The translations under genes and the position numbers were made by a program. The notes beneath the pieces were generated by a model that ran no database searches, was not told where the DNA came from, and was given only the letters and a program-made list of their open reading frames with translations. Shown piece by piece: positions 18,128 to 27,274 of a stretch of 64,000 bases of DNA. The DNA comes from CAVQBJ01 sp963710725 (lineage in GTDB: Bacteria; Actinomycetota; Thermoleophilia; Solirubrobacterales; Solirubrobacteraceae). Within the stretch, counting starts at the first letter, position 1; every line of letters begins with the position of its first letter. The DNA lies in assembly GCA_963710725.1 (NCBI GenBank), contig CAVQBJ010000006.1, forward strand, positions 44,547-108,546. The letters run 5' to 3'.

Positions 18128-18205
18128 ATGGACGTCGTCGATCGCACCCGGCCGCTCGTCGCCGCCGCCGAGCGGCGGGTACCGCTGGACGCCGCGCGCC
18201 GCTGA
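18128..18205 (+). CDS. Candidate 25-residue coupling ORF upstream of porG
   Basis: ATG at 18128 encodes MDVVDRTRPLVAAAERRVPL plus five residues and ends in TGA whose last base is the A of the porG ATG (TGATG). porG has no Shine-Dalgarno of its own, whereas the 12-residue ORF before this one does, so ribosomes may re-initiate down the chain. No homology is recognised; the high Arg/Ala content is typical of chance frames in this genome, so it may be non-functional. Confidence 0.35.
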   Translation: MDVVDRTRPLVAAAERRVPLDAARR

Positions 18206-18774
18206 TGTTCGCGGTGCGCATCCACGGCCGCGGCGGTCAGGGCGTGGTGACCGCCGTCGAGCTGCTCTCGCTCGCCGCCTTCGACGAGGGACTGGAGGCG
18301 CAGGCCTTCCCGAGCTTCGGGTCGGAGCGCATGGGCGCTCCCGTGGTCGCGTTCTGCCGCATCGACGACCGGCCGATCCGGGTGCGCGAGCCGATCTCCG
18401 AGCCCGACGCGGTCGTCGTGCAGGACGCGACGCTGCTGACGCATGTTGACGTGTTCGGCGGCCTCCAAGCCGATGGCTACGTGCTCATCAACTCCGAGCG
18501 CGGCGTCGACGAGCTCGGCCTCGCCGAGCTGCGCGAGCGCCATCGGCCCGAGCGCATCGCCACGGTCGGTGCCGCCGCGCTCGCGCGCGCCCGCACCGGG
18601 CGCCCGATCCCCAACGCCGCGCTGCTCGGGGCGCTGGCCGCGCTCACCGGGATCGTGTCCATCTCGGCGCTCACGAAGGCGATCGGCGAGCGCTTCTCCG
18701 GCGCCGCGGCGGCTGGGAACGCCGCCGCCGCCCGCGATGCCTTCGACGTCCTGCGGGAGCGCGCCCATGCGTGA
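18205..18774 (+). CDS. porG: 2-oxoacid:acceptor oxidoreductase, gamma subunit
   Basis: The 189-residue protein has the gamma-domain signature MFAVRIHGRGGQGVVTAVEL and FPSFGSERMGAPVVAF, which binds CoA-related parts of the 2-oxoacid ferredoxin oxidoreductase complex. The complex oxidatively decarboxylates pyruvate or another 2-oxoacid to acyl-CoA and reduced ferredoxin. The gene overlaps the alpha gene by 8 bp (ATG at 18767). Substrate specificity (pyruvate, 2-oxoglutarate or branched-chain) cannot be fixed from sequence alone, so the symbol is tentative. Confidence 0.9.
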   Translation: MFAVRIHGRGGQGVVTAVELLSLAAFDEGLEAQAFPSFGSERMGAPVVAFCRIDDRPIRVREPISEPDAVVVQDATLLTHVDVFGGLQADGYVLINSERGVDELGLAELRERHRPERIATVGAAALARARTGRPIPNAALLGALAALTGIVSISALTKAIGERFSGAAAAGNAAAARDAFDVLRERAHA

Positions 18775-20038
18775 GCAGCTCGAGGGATCGCAGGCCGTCG
18801 CCCGCGCGGTGGCCCGCTGCCGCCCGGAGGTCGTGTGCGCCTATCCGATCACCCCGCAGACGCACATCGTGGAGGCGCTGTCGCGGCTCGCCCTCACCGG
18901 CGAGCTGACGCCGTGCGAGGTCGTGAACGTCGAGTCGGAGTTCGCGGCGATGTCGGTGGCGATCGGCGCATCGGCCACCGGCGCGCGCGCCTACACCGCG
19001 ACGGCGAGCCAGGGCCTGCTGTACATGGCCGAGGCGCTGTTCAACGCGGCGGGGCTCGGGCTGCCGATCGTGATGACGGTCGCCAACCGCGCGATCGGAG
19101 CGCCGATCAACATCTGGAACGACCACTCCGACTCGATGGCCATGCGCGACTGCGGCTGGATCCAGCTGTACGCGAGCGACAACCAGGAGGCCGTCGACCT
19201 GCATGTGCAGGCCTTCCGCCTCGCCGAGGAGCTGTCCGCCCCGGTGATGGTGTGCATGGACGGCTTCGTGCTGACGCACGCCTTCGAGCCGCTGGAGGTT
19301 CCCGACCAGGGGGCCGTCGACGCCTTCCTGCCGGCGTTCGAGCCCCATCAGGTGCTCGACCCCGACGAGCCGATGACGATCGGTGCGATGGTCGGCCCGG
19401 AGGCGTTCACCGAGGTGCGCTATCTCGCCCACGCCAAGCAGGTCCAGGCGCTGGATCTCATCCCCGAGATCGCCGCGGCCTTCCGCGAGCGCTTCGGCCG
19501 TGCCTCGGGGGGCCTGCTCGACACGTATCGCAGCGACGACGCCGAGACGGTCGTGCTCGTGCTCGGCTCGGTCTTCGGCACCGTCGCCGACGTCGTCGAC
19601 GAGCTGCGCGAGCAAGGAGTCGCGGTCGGAGCGATCGCGCTGAAGGCGTTCCGCCCGTTCCCGCTCGACGAGTTGCGCCTCGCGCTCTCGCACGCGCAGC
19701 GGGTGCTCGTGCTCGAGCGCGCGCTCGCCGTCGGGGTCGGGGGGATCGTCTCGGCCAACGTGCGAACCGCGCTCGCCGGACTGCCGGTGCAGGCCCACAC
19801 GGTGATCGCCGGCCTCGGCGGGCGGCCGATCACGCGGCGCTCGCTGCACGGCCTGATCGGCCAGGCGCTGGCGGGCGAGCTCGGCGAGCTGCACTTCCTC
19901 GACCTGCGTCGCGACGTCGTCGAGCGCGAGCTCGCGCGGGTCGGAACCGGTCAGCGCGCCCGCGCCGGCGCCCGTCCCGGGCCCCACGCCGAAGGCATCC
20001 TGCGCGATCTCGGCATCGTCGCCGGGGGCCCGGTGTGA
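18767..20038 (+). CDS. porA: 2-oxoacid:acceptor oxidoreductase, alpha subunit
   Basis: The start is ATG 18767 within the porG end; upstream extension belongs to porG in another frame. The 423-residue subunit has the ThDP pyrimidine-domain motif YPITPQTHIVE, the ESEFAAMSVAIGAS glutamate region and TATASQGLLYMAE, all typical of pyruvate:ferredoxin oxidoreductase alpha subunits. A transketolase C-terminal-like domain follows (about 270-390). It forms the catalytic core with the beta subunit encoded next, with which it overlaps by 4 bp. Confidence 0.92.
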   Translation: MREQLEGSQAVARAVARCRPEVVCAYPITPQTHIVEALSRLALTGELTPCEVVNVESEFAAMSVAIGASATGARAYTATASQGLLYMAEALFNAAGLGLPIVMTVANRAIGAPINIWNDHSDSMAMRDCGWIQLYASDNQEAVDLHVQAFRLAEELSAPVMVCMDGFVLTHAFEPLEVPDQGAVDAFLPAFEPHQVLDPDEPMTIGAMVGPEAFTEVRYLAHAKQVQALDLIPEIAAAFRERFGRASGGLLDTYRSDDAETVVLVLGSVFGTVADVVDELREQGVAVGAIALKAFRPFPLDELRLALSHAQRVLVLERALAVGVGGIVSANVRTALAGLPVQAHTVIAGLGGRPITRRSLHGLIGQALAGELGELHFLDLRRDVVERELARVGTGQRARAGARPGPHAEGILRDLGIVAGGPV

Positions 20039-21099
20039 GTACGCGAGACGACAACACGCGCGGCTACCAGACCGGCACCCTCGCCGTCGGCGGGCGCCTG
20101 CTGCAGGAGAGCGAGCGCTCCGTTCAGGCCGACTCCGAGCGCCCGAGCGCGATCACGAAGGGCCACCGCGCCTGCCAGGGGTGCGGGGAGGTGCTCGGCG
20201 CGCGCTATGCGCTCGACGCGGCCGTGCGCGCGAGCGGCGGGCGGATCATCGCCGCCAACGCCACGGGCTGCCTGGAGGTGTTCTCCACGCCCTACCCGGA
20301 GACCTCGTGGCGGATCCCGTGGGTGCACTCGCTGTTCGCGAACGCGCCCGCGGTCGCCACCGGGGTCGCGGCCGCGCTGCGCGCCAAGGGGCGCACCGAC
20401 ATCCGCGTCGTCGGGCAAGGTGGCGACGGCGGCACCGTCGACATCGGGTTCGCGTGCCTGTCGGGGATGTTCGAGCGCGGCGACGACGTGCTCTACGTCT
20501 GTTACGACAACGAGGGCTATATGAACACCGGCGTGCAGCGCTCGGGCGCGACACCGCCCGCCGCCCGCACCGCGACGACCGAACCGCTCGGCGGCCATCC
20601 GGGTAACGACTTCGGGCAGGGCAAGAGCGCGCCGCTCATCGCGATGGCCCACGAGATCCCCTACGTGGCCACGGCCACCGTGGCCGAGCTGCGCGATCTC
20701 GAGGCGAAGGTGACGCGCGCGATGGACTTCCACGGTCCCCGCTACCTGCACGTGCTCGTCCCCTGCCCGCTCGGCTGGGGGTCGGCGCCGGCCGAGACGA
20801 TCGAGATCGCCCGGCTGGCCAAGGAGAGCGGGCTGTTCCCCGTCTTCGAGGCCACCGACGGGCGCATCACCTCGGTGTCGCGCATCCGCCGGCGGGTCGG
20901 CGTCGAGGAGTACCTGCGCCGCCAGAAGCGCTTCGCGCACCTGTTCGCCGGCGACGGGCGCCCCGACGTGATCGCCCGCCTACAGGCGCAGGCCGACCGC
21001 AACATCGAGCGCTACGGACTGCTCGAGGATGCCGAGGCGCCGCAGCGCGAGATCGAGCTGCTCGACGCGCTCGCGGCGGCCGAGCGGGGGCCGGCATGA
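20035..21099 (+). CDS. porB: 2-oxoacid:acceptor oxidoreductase, beta subunit
   Basis: GTG at 20035 overlaps the alpha stop. The 354-residue subunit has GHRACQGCGEVLGARYAL, with Cys residues that start the [4Fe-4S] ligand set, ANATGCLEVF with a further Cys, and the ThDP motif GQGGDGGTVDIGF...CYDNEGYMNTGVQRS. VLVPCPLGWG supplies the last conserved Cys. Electrons leave through this cluster to ferredoxin. The C-terminal EYLRRQKRFAHL segment is usual. It overlaps the reductase-ferredoxin fusion gene by 4 bp. Confidence 0.93.
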   Translation: MSTRDDNTRGYQTGTLAVGGRLLQESERSVQADSERPSAITKGHRACQGCGEVLGARYALDAAVRASGGRIIAANATGCLEVFSTPYPETSWRIPWVHSLFANAPAVATGVAAALRAKGRTDIRVVGQGGDGGTVDIGFACLSGMFERGDDVLYVCYDNEGYMNTGVQRSGATPPAARTATTEPLGGHPGNDFGQGKSAPLIAMAHEIPYVATATVAELRDLEAKVTRAMDFHGPRYLHVLVPCPLGWGSAPAETIEIARLAKESGLFPVFEATDGRITSVSRIRRRVGVEEYLRRQKRFAHLFAGDGRPDVIARLQAQADRNIERYGLLEDAEAPQREIELLDALAAAERGPA

Positions 21100-22742
21100 G
21101 CACCGGCGGCGCCGAGCGGCCGTTCGCGATCACGCTCGACGTGGGCTCGAGCCTGGCCAACCGGACCGGCGACTGGCGCAGTGAGCGCCCGGTGTACGTG
21201 CGCCGGACGCCGCCGTGCAGCCACGCGTGCCCGGCCGGCGAGGACATCCAGGCCTGGCTCGCCGAGGCCGAGGACGGCGGGGCGGGGTACGAGAAGGCGT
21301 GGCGCACGCTCGTGGCCGACAACCCGCTGCCCGCGGTGATGGGCCGCGTCTGCTACCACCCGTGCGAGACCGCCTGCAACCGCGCCCAGCTCGACGAGGC
21401 GGTCGGCATCAACTCGGTCGAGCGCTTCCTCGGCGACGAGGCGATCCGGGCCGGATGGGCGTTCGCGCCGCCACCGGCCGCGACCGGCAAGCGCGTGCTG
21501 GTGATCGGCGCCGGCCCGTCGGGGCTGTCGGTCGCCTACCAGCTCGCCCGACGCGGCCATCACGTCACGATCCGCGAGCAGGCGCCGAAACCGGGCGGGA
21601 TGATGCGCTACGGCATCCCCGCCTACCGCCTCCCGCGCGACGTGCTCGACGCCGAGATCGAGCGCATCCTCGCCCTCGGCGTCGAGCTGCGCTGTGGCGA
21701 GCGCGTCGACGACCTCGCCACGGCGATGCGCGAGGGTGCCTACGACGCCACCTTCCTCGCCGTCGGCGCTCACGTCGCCCGGCACGCCGAGATTCCCGGC
21801 GGCACGGCCGGCCACATCGTCGACGCCGTCTCGCTGCTGCAGGGCCTCGAGGAGGGTGAGCGCCCGCGGCTCGGCCGGCGCGTCGTCGTCTACGGCGGCG
21901 GCGACACCGCGCTCGACGCCGCGCGCAGCGCGCAGCGCCTGGGGACCGAGCCGATCATCGTGTACCGCCGCACGCGCGAGCGGATGCCCGCGCACCCGAC
22001 CGAGCTGGCCGAGGCCGAGGAGGAGGGCATCGCCTTCCGCTGGCTGTCGACGATCGCCGCCGCCGACGGCGGACGCCTGAAGCTCGAGCGCATGGCCCTT
22101 GACGCGACGGGCTTTCCGCGACCGACCGGGGAGTACGAGGAGCTCGACGCCGACACGATCGTGCTCGCGCTCGGCCAGGACGCCGACCTGCGACTGCTCG
22201 AGGGGCTCGACGGGATCGAGACCGCCGATCACACCGTGCGTGTCGACGAGGCCATGATGACCGGTCACCCTGGCGTGTTCGCCGGCGGTGACATGGTGCC
22301 CGCGGATCGAATGGTCGCGGTCGCCATCGGTCACGGCCGCCGCGCCGCGCGCTGCATCGACGGCTGGCTGGCCGCCCGACCCGCGCCGCGCGAGCCGCCG
22401 GTCGAGCTCGCCGGCTACGAGCACATCAACCCCTGGTACTACACCGACGCGCCGCGCGCAGTCCAGGGGCAGCTTGCCGCGATCCGCCGCCAGACCACCT
22501 TCGAAGAGGTCGTCCACGGGCTCGACGAGTCCTCGGCCCTCTACGAGGCGCGCCGCTGCCTGTCGTGCGGCAACTGCTTCTCGTGCGACAACTGCTACGG
22601 GGTATGCCCCGATGATGCGGTCATCAAGCCGGGACCGGACGGCGCGCCGTACGCCTTCGACCTCGACTACTGCAAGGGCTGCGGGCTGTGCGTGACGGAA
22701 TGCCCGTGCGGCGCCATCGAGATGGTGCCGGAGCAGACGTGA
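21096..22742 (+). CDS. GltD-like FAD/NAD(P) reductase fused to 2[4Fe-4S] ferredoxin
   Basis: The 548-residue protein has an N-terminal cysteine cluster (CSHACPAGEDI, CYHPCETACNR) like the small subunit of glutamate synthase, an FAD fold VLVIGAGPSGLSVAYQLA (about 131-148), an NAD(P) fold VVVYGGGDTALDAAR (about 260-275), a GGDMVPADRMV FAD loop and a C-terminal ferredoxin with two Cys motifs (CLSCGNCFSCDNC...CP and CKGCGLCVTECPCG). The tail corresponds to a PorD-type delta subunit. It should pass electrons between the oxidoreductase and NAD(P)(H), making the complex pyridine-nucleotide linked. Last gene of the operon, overlapping porB by 4 bp. Confidence 0.9.
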   Translation: MSTGGAERPFAITLDVGSSLANRTGDWRSERPVYVRRTPPCSHACPAGEDIQAWLAEAEDGGAGYEKAWRTLVADNPLPAVMGRVCYHPCETACNRAQLDEAVGINSVERFLGDEAIRAGWAFAPPPAATGKRVLVIGAGPSGLSVAYQLARRGHHVTIREQAPKPGGMMRYGIPAYRLPRDVLDAEIERILALGVELRCGERVDDLATAMREGAYDATFLAVGAHVARHAEIPGGTAGHIVDAVSLLQGLEEGERPRLGRRVVVYGGGDTALDAARSAQRLGTEPIIVYRRTRERMPAHPTELAEAEEEGIAFRWLSTIAAADGGRLKLERMALDATGFPRPTGEYEELDADTIVLALGQDADLRLLEGLDGIETADHTVRVDEAMMTGHPGVFAGGDMVPADRMVAVAIGHGRRAARCIDGWLAARPAPREPPVELAGYEHINPWYYTDAPRAVQGQLAAIRRQTTFEEVVHGLDESSALYEARRCLSCGNCFSCDNCYGVCPDDAVIKPGPDGAPYAFDLDYCKGCGLCVTECPCGAIEMVPEQT

Positions 22743-22868
22743 TGACTGCGGGAAAACACGGGCGCGGCTGCGGGGCCACACCCCCCCGGTCTGTGGAACC
22801 GGCCCGTCGTCGCCGGCCCGCGACGCCCGTAAGCTCGCCAGCGTGAACCTGCAACGAACGGGGGGCCA

Positions 22869-23054
22869 GTGGTGTTGGGTGCCATCTTCAATCTGAACAA
22901 CCCTGCGCATGTCGTGCATTGGCACTTCATCCAGCTGTCGGTGCCGAACCTGATCGTGATCGCGCTCATGTTCGTCGTGTTCGCGCTGGCGATCCTGCTT
23001 CCGTTCCCCGGCCACGGCTCGAGCACAAGCCCGTCGAGCGGGAGCCCGTCATGA
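22869..23054 (+). CDS. Small single-helix membrane protein of the cytochrome b module
   Basis: The 61-residue ORF has one membrane helix (about 27-46, PNLIVIALMFVVFALAILLPF) and a Ser/Gly-rich tail. It opens with GTG at 22869 after a G-rich stretch (22861-22866) and its stop overlaps the cytochrome b ATG (ATGA), so it is very likely expressed. I do not recognise a characterized family. Position and coupling suggest a small subunit of the cytochrome b complex, like the tiny subunits of b6f and cbb3 complexes. Confidence 0.7.
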   Translation: MVLGAIFNLNNPAHVVHWHFIQLSVPNLIVIALMFVVFALAILLPFPGHGSSTSPSSGSPS

Positions 23055-23746
23055 GTACCGTCGAGCAGCCCGACGCCGCGCCGGCGGCCGCCGTCGAGAA
23101 CGGGACCTGGACCGGCAGCATTCGCCATGCCGTCGTCGAGCGCTGGCCGCCGGAGACGATGCTGCCGGACAAGCAGCCGAGCTACGTCGCTTCGTGGATC
23201 TACGTGTTCGGCGCGCTGTCGATCGCCAGCCTCACCGTCCTCATCGGGTCGGGCATGATCCTGGCGCTGAAGGGACCCGGCTGGTGGCACGACACCGGCG
23301 TCGGGCACTTCTTCAACAGCATCCACCTGTGGTCGGTGGAGCTGTTCTTCTTCTTCATGGTCATCCACCTGTGGGGCAAGTACTGGATGGCGGCGTGGCG
23401 TGGTGGGCGGCGCAAGACCTGGATCAGCGGCGCGATCACCTTCCTGATCGCGATCCCGTGCGCGCTCACCGGGTACGTCTCGCAGCAGAACTTCGACGCC
23501 CAGTGGATCTCCACCCAAGCCAAGGACGCGATGAACGCGGCCGGCGTCGGCTCGTTCTTCAACCTCACCAACTTCGGGCAGATGTACTCCTGGCACATCC
23601 TGCTGCTGCCGATCCTCGTGGTCGCGCTCGTCGTCGGACACATCCTCCTGGTGCGCCGTCATGGCGTCGTGCCGCCCTACCCGCTGCAGGGCGTGTCCTC
23701 GCAGCAGCCGCCTGGGGCCGCCGCCGAGGGGGGTGAGCTGGCATGA
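23051..23746 (+). CDS. Di-haem cytochrome b, b6-like N-terminal domain
   Basis: The 231-residue protein has four helices carrying two haem-ligating His pairs: His92 and His106 (14 apart) and His182 and His197 (15 apart). The 14/15 spacing is that of cytochrome b6 rather than mitochondrial-type cytochrome b (14/14). The start is ATG 23051, since upstream in-frame sequence is the preceding gene. The C-terminal subunit-IV-like helices are absent from this gene; the next gene encodes two further helices. No Rieske or cytochrome c gene is nearby, so the electron acceptor of this probable quinol-reactive protein is unknown. Confidence 0.88.
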   Translation: MSTVEQPDAAPAAAVENGTWTGSIRHAVVERWPPETMLPDKQPSYVASWIYVFGALSIASLTVLIGSGMILALKGPGWWHDTGVGHFFNSIHLWSVELFFFFMVIHLWGKYWMAAWRGGRRKTWISGAITFLIAIPCALTGYVSQQNFDAQWISTQAKDAMNAAGVGSFFNLTNFGQMYSWHILLLPILVVALVVGHILLVRRHGVVPPYPLQGVSSQQPPGAAAEGGELA

Positions 23747-24705
23747 GCCTGCGCGACACCTGGCGCGCCGAGGACGCCGCCGCTCGGACGTACGCGGGTT
23801 CCTACCGGCGCTATGACCTCGTCAAGGAGGTCGTGATCGCCATCGGTGTGGTGATCGGCCTGGTCGTCGTGCTGACGATCCTGTTCTCCTCGCCCGACGA
23901 GAAGCCGAGCACGGTGGCCCAGTGGTCACAGCAGATGCCCGTCGACTTCGCCACGACGGCCGTCGGCGAGCTCGACGGCTCGAGCGGGACGGCCACGTAC
24001 GGACCACCGTACAACCACAACGCCGACGGCCAGCACATCGGGCCGATCTACCTCGCGAAGTGGCTCGGTGTCGATCATCCGATCAACACCGCCAACGATT
24101 ACGTCATCGATCCGCTGCTGAGCGTCCCCAACCAGCCGGCGCTGCGCCAGGCGATCGCGACCTACAAGGCGGCCTCGCCCAGTCAGCAGTCCACGTGGAC
24201 GACGAACTACACGAACGCGCTCAACAAGGCGACGGCGGGACCGGGGAACACGGTCGTCGTCCCCGCCGGCGACTACGGCCCGGTCGAGCCGATGATGAAC
24301 TCGCTGATCGCGCTCGCCCAGAGCGGCGGCCTCGACGGCGCGCTGCTGACCAGCAACCAGTTCTTCCAGACCGACTACACCAAGCCGCTGCTGTTCATGT
24401 CCGACGGCGGGCTGCTCGCGGCGCGCGCGCAGAACGACCACCTGCTCGGGACCCAGTGGGGCATGATGAACGAGACCGGCAGCTACCCCGGTCAGGTGTG
24501 GCTGTGGCTGTACACGATGTGGTACCAGATCAAGCCGTTCTCGACCTCGGCCAACGGGGACATCCTCGTGATGGCGGTGATGGGCCTGCTCAGCCTGCTG
24601 TTCATCTTTATCCCGGTGCTGCCGATCGTACGCGACATCCCGCGCTGGATCCCCCTGCATCGCCTCATCTGGCGCGACTACTACCGGGCCGAGAGTCGGA
24701 CCTAG
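23743..24705 (+). CDS. Membrane protein with extracytoplasmic domain, cytochrome b partner
   Basis: The 320-residue protein has one N-terminal helix (about 28-48, VVIAIGVVIGLVVVLTILF), an extracytoplasmic domain of about 210 residues, two closely spaced helices near 275-300 and a basic C-terminus. After the first helix comes SSPDEKPSTVAQWSQ and the motif TATYGPPYN, which I associate with uncharacterized proteins next to actinobacterial cytochrome b genes. No haem (CxxCH) or iron-sulfur motif is present. It overlaps the cytochrome b gene by 4 bp and is probably the functional replacement for subunit IV. Function not known. Confidence 0.72.
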   Translation: MSLRDTWRAEDAAARTYAGSYRRYDLVKEVVIAIGVVIGLVVVLTILFSSPDEKPSTVAQWSQQMPVDFATTAVGELDGSSGTATYGPPYNHNADGQHIGPIYLAKWLGVDHPINTANDYVIDPLLSVPNQPALRQAIATYKAASPSQQSTWTTNYTNALNKATAGPGNTVVVPAGDYGPVEPMMNSLIALAQSGGLDGALLTSNQFFQTDYTKPLLFMSDGGLLAARAQNDHLLGTQWGMMNETGSYPGQVWLWLYTMWYQIKPFSTSANGDILVMAVMGLLSLLFIFIPVLPIVRDIPRWIPLHRLIWRDYYRAESRT

Positions 24706-24936
24706 TGGCCATGCCGATCGATCCCCCGATCACCTTCTGCCCGACGTCGATCGGTCGCGACCCCGAGCCGATCGGGTCCGACCGCTTCGCGAGACTGACG
24801 AGCGCGCCTCTTGTGTCGGCGTCGGGCCGGCCGCGATCGCGACGCTTCGAGCACCGTGTCGCGGCGCCCGGCCACGACGCACGGCAGCCCGCGTCGTCCC
24901 GGGGGGCCCCGTAGCTCTTCTGCGCGGATCACCGCG

Positions 24937-25143
24937 ATGTTCCTGACGTGCGCGCGTTGCGGCGACGTGATCGGAGTCTATGAGCCGGTCGTCGTGAGCG
25001 AGCTGGGCGTCGCGCGGGAGACCTCGCGCGCGGCCGAGCCGGGCATCCCCTCGGCCCGCGGCGAGCTCTACCACCGCGACTGCTACAGGGCCGGCATCAC
25101 GGAAGGCGACGGTCCCGAAGAGGGCGCCGGCGCGCACCAGTAG
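24937..25143 (+). CDS. Small zinc-finger-like protein, unknown function
   Basis: The ATG at 24937 gives a 68-residue protein beginning MFLTCARCGDVIGVYEP with a CxxC at residues 5-8 and ending with YHRDCYRAG, a second His/Cys pair. This is the layout of a treble-clef or zinc-ribbon finger. An upstream extension exists but is low-complexity Arg/Ser/Pro and was not accepted. It stands alone, convergent with the DAHP synthase gene (16-bp gap). I do not recognise a named family. Confidence 0.65.
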   Translation: MFLTCARCGDVIGVYEPVVVSELGVARETSRAAEPGIPSARGELYHRDCYRAGITEGDGPEEGAGAHQ

Positions 25144-25159
25144 CGGCCGCGTGATCCGG

Positions 25160-26275
<1,116 letters not shown>

Positions 26276-26306
26276 CCGTCAAACATACCCGCGTTGCCGC
26301 GCGGGC

Positions 26307-27233
26307 TCAGTCGGGCAACAGCACGATCTTGCCGCGCAGGTGGCCGCGCTCACTCTCGGCGTGCGCGTTCGCGGCCTCGGCGAGCGGAAAGGCCCGATGG
26401 ATCGGCACCTGCAGGCGGCCCTGGCCGAGGAGCTCGAGCGCGAGCGGGATTGCCGCCGAGGTGTCGACGGTCGGCCCGCCCGTCCCACCCGAGAAGGCGA
26501 CGCCATGCGCGGCGGCATCCGGCGCTGCGATCGTGATGACGCGCTCCGTCCCCCCGGCGAGCTCAATCGACAGCGGCAGCTCGCCGCGGCCCGAGGCGTC
26601 GAGCACGGCGTCGACGCCATCCGGAGCGAGAGCGAGCACGCGCTCGCGCAGACCCTCGCCGTAGGCCACAGGCTCGGCTCCGAGCGAGCGCAGGAAGGCG
26701 TGGTTGGTCTCGCTCGCGGTCCCGATCACCCGCGCGCCGCGGGCGCGCGCGAGCTGGACGGCGAACAGCCCGACGCCACCGGCGGCCGCGTGGATGAGCA
26801 GCACGTCGCCGTCGCCGACGTGCAGCAACTCGAGCACGCGGTAGGCCGTGCGCACGCCGATCGGCAGCGCGGCCGCCGTCGCCCAGTCGAGCTGAGCCGG
26901 CTTGGCCACGAGGCTGGCCGGGTCGGCGAGCGCGAGCTCGGCGTAGGCGGGCGTCTTGGCGAAGCCGAAGACCTCGTCTCCGACCTGCCAGGGGGTGACC
27001 CCCTCGCCCACCTCGTCGACGACGCCCGCGAGCTCGGAGCCGAGGCCGGCTGGCAGCGAGAGCGGATTGACCTCGGCCATCATCCCGCGGCGCACCTTCC
27101 ACTCGATCGGGTTGACCCCCGCCGCGCGGACGGCGATCCGTACCTGGTCCTCGCCGGCGTGCGGGTCGGGAACGTCGACGAGCTCGAGCACCTCCGGCCC
27201 GCCATAGCGCGCAAACTGGATCGCCTTCGACAT
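26307..27233 (-). CDS. NADPH-dependent medium-chain reductase (quinone oxidoreductase-like)
   Basis: ATG 27233 starts MSKAIQFARYGGPEVLELVD, the usual N-terminus of the zinc-free quinone oxidoreductase branch of the medium-chain dehydrogenase/reductase superfamily. The cofactor fold is VLLIHAAAGGVGLFAVQLARARGARVIGTAS (glycine motif AGGVG near residue 150). The conserved NPIEWKVRRG and GSELAGVVDEVGEGV segments are present. Catalytic zinc ligands are absent. The 308-residue protein probably reduces quinones or alkenals with NADPH; the natural substrate is not inferable. Confidence 0.9.
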   Translation of the reverse strand: MSKAIQFARYGGPEVLELVDVPDPHAGEDQVRIAVRAAGVNPIEWKVRRGMMAEVNPLSLPAGLGSELAGVVDEVGEGVTPWQVGDEVFGFAKTPAYAELALADPASLVAKPAQLDWATAAALPIGVRTAYRVLELLHVGDGDVLLIHAAAGGVGLFAVQLARARGARVIGTASETNHAFLRSLGAEPVAYGEGLRERVLALAPDGVDAVLDASGRGELPLSIELAGGTERVITIAAPDAAAHGVAFSGGTGGPTVDTSAAIPLALELLGQGRLQVPIHRAFPLAEAANAHAESERGHLRGKIVLLPD

Positions 27234-27274
27234 GTCGTGCCTCCGCTCGCCAGATAGTTGTAGCGGCAACGGTA

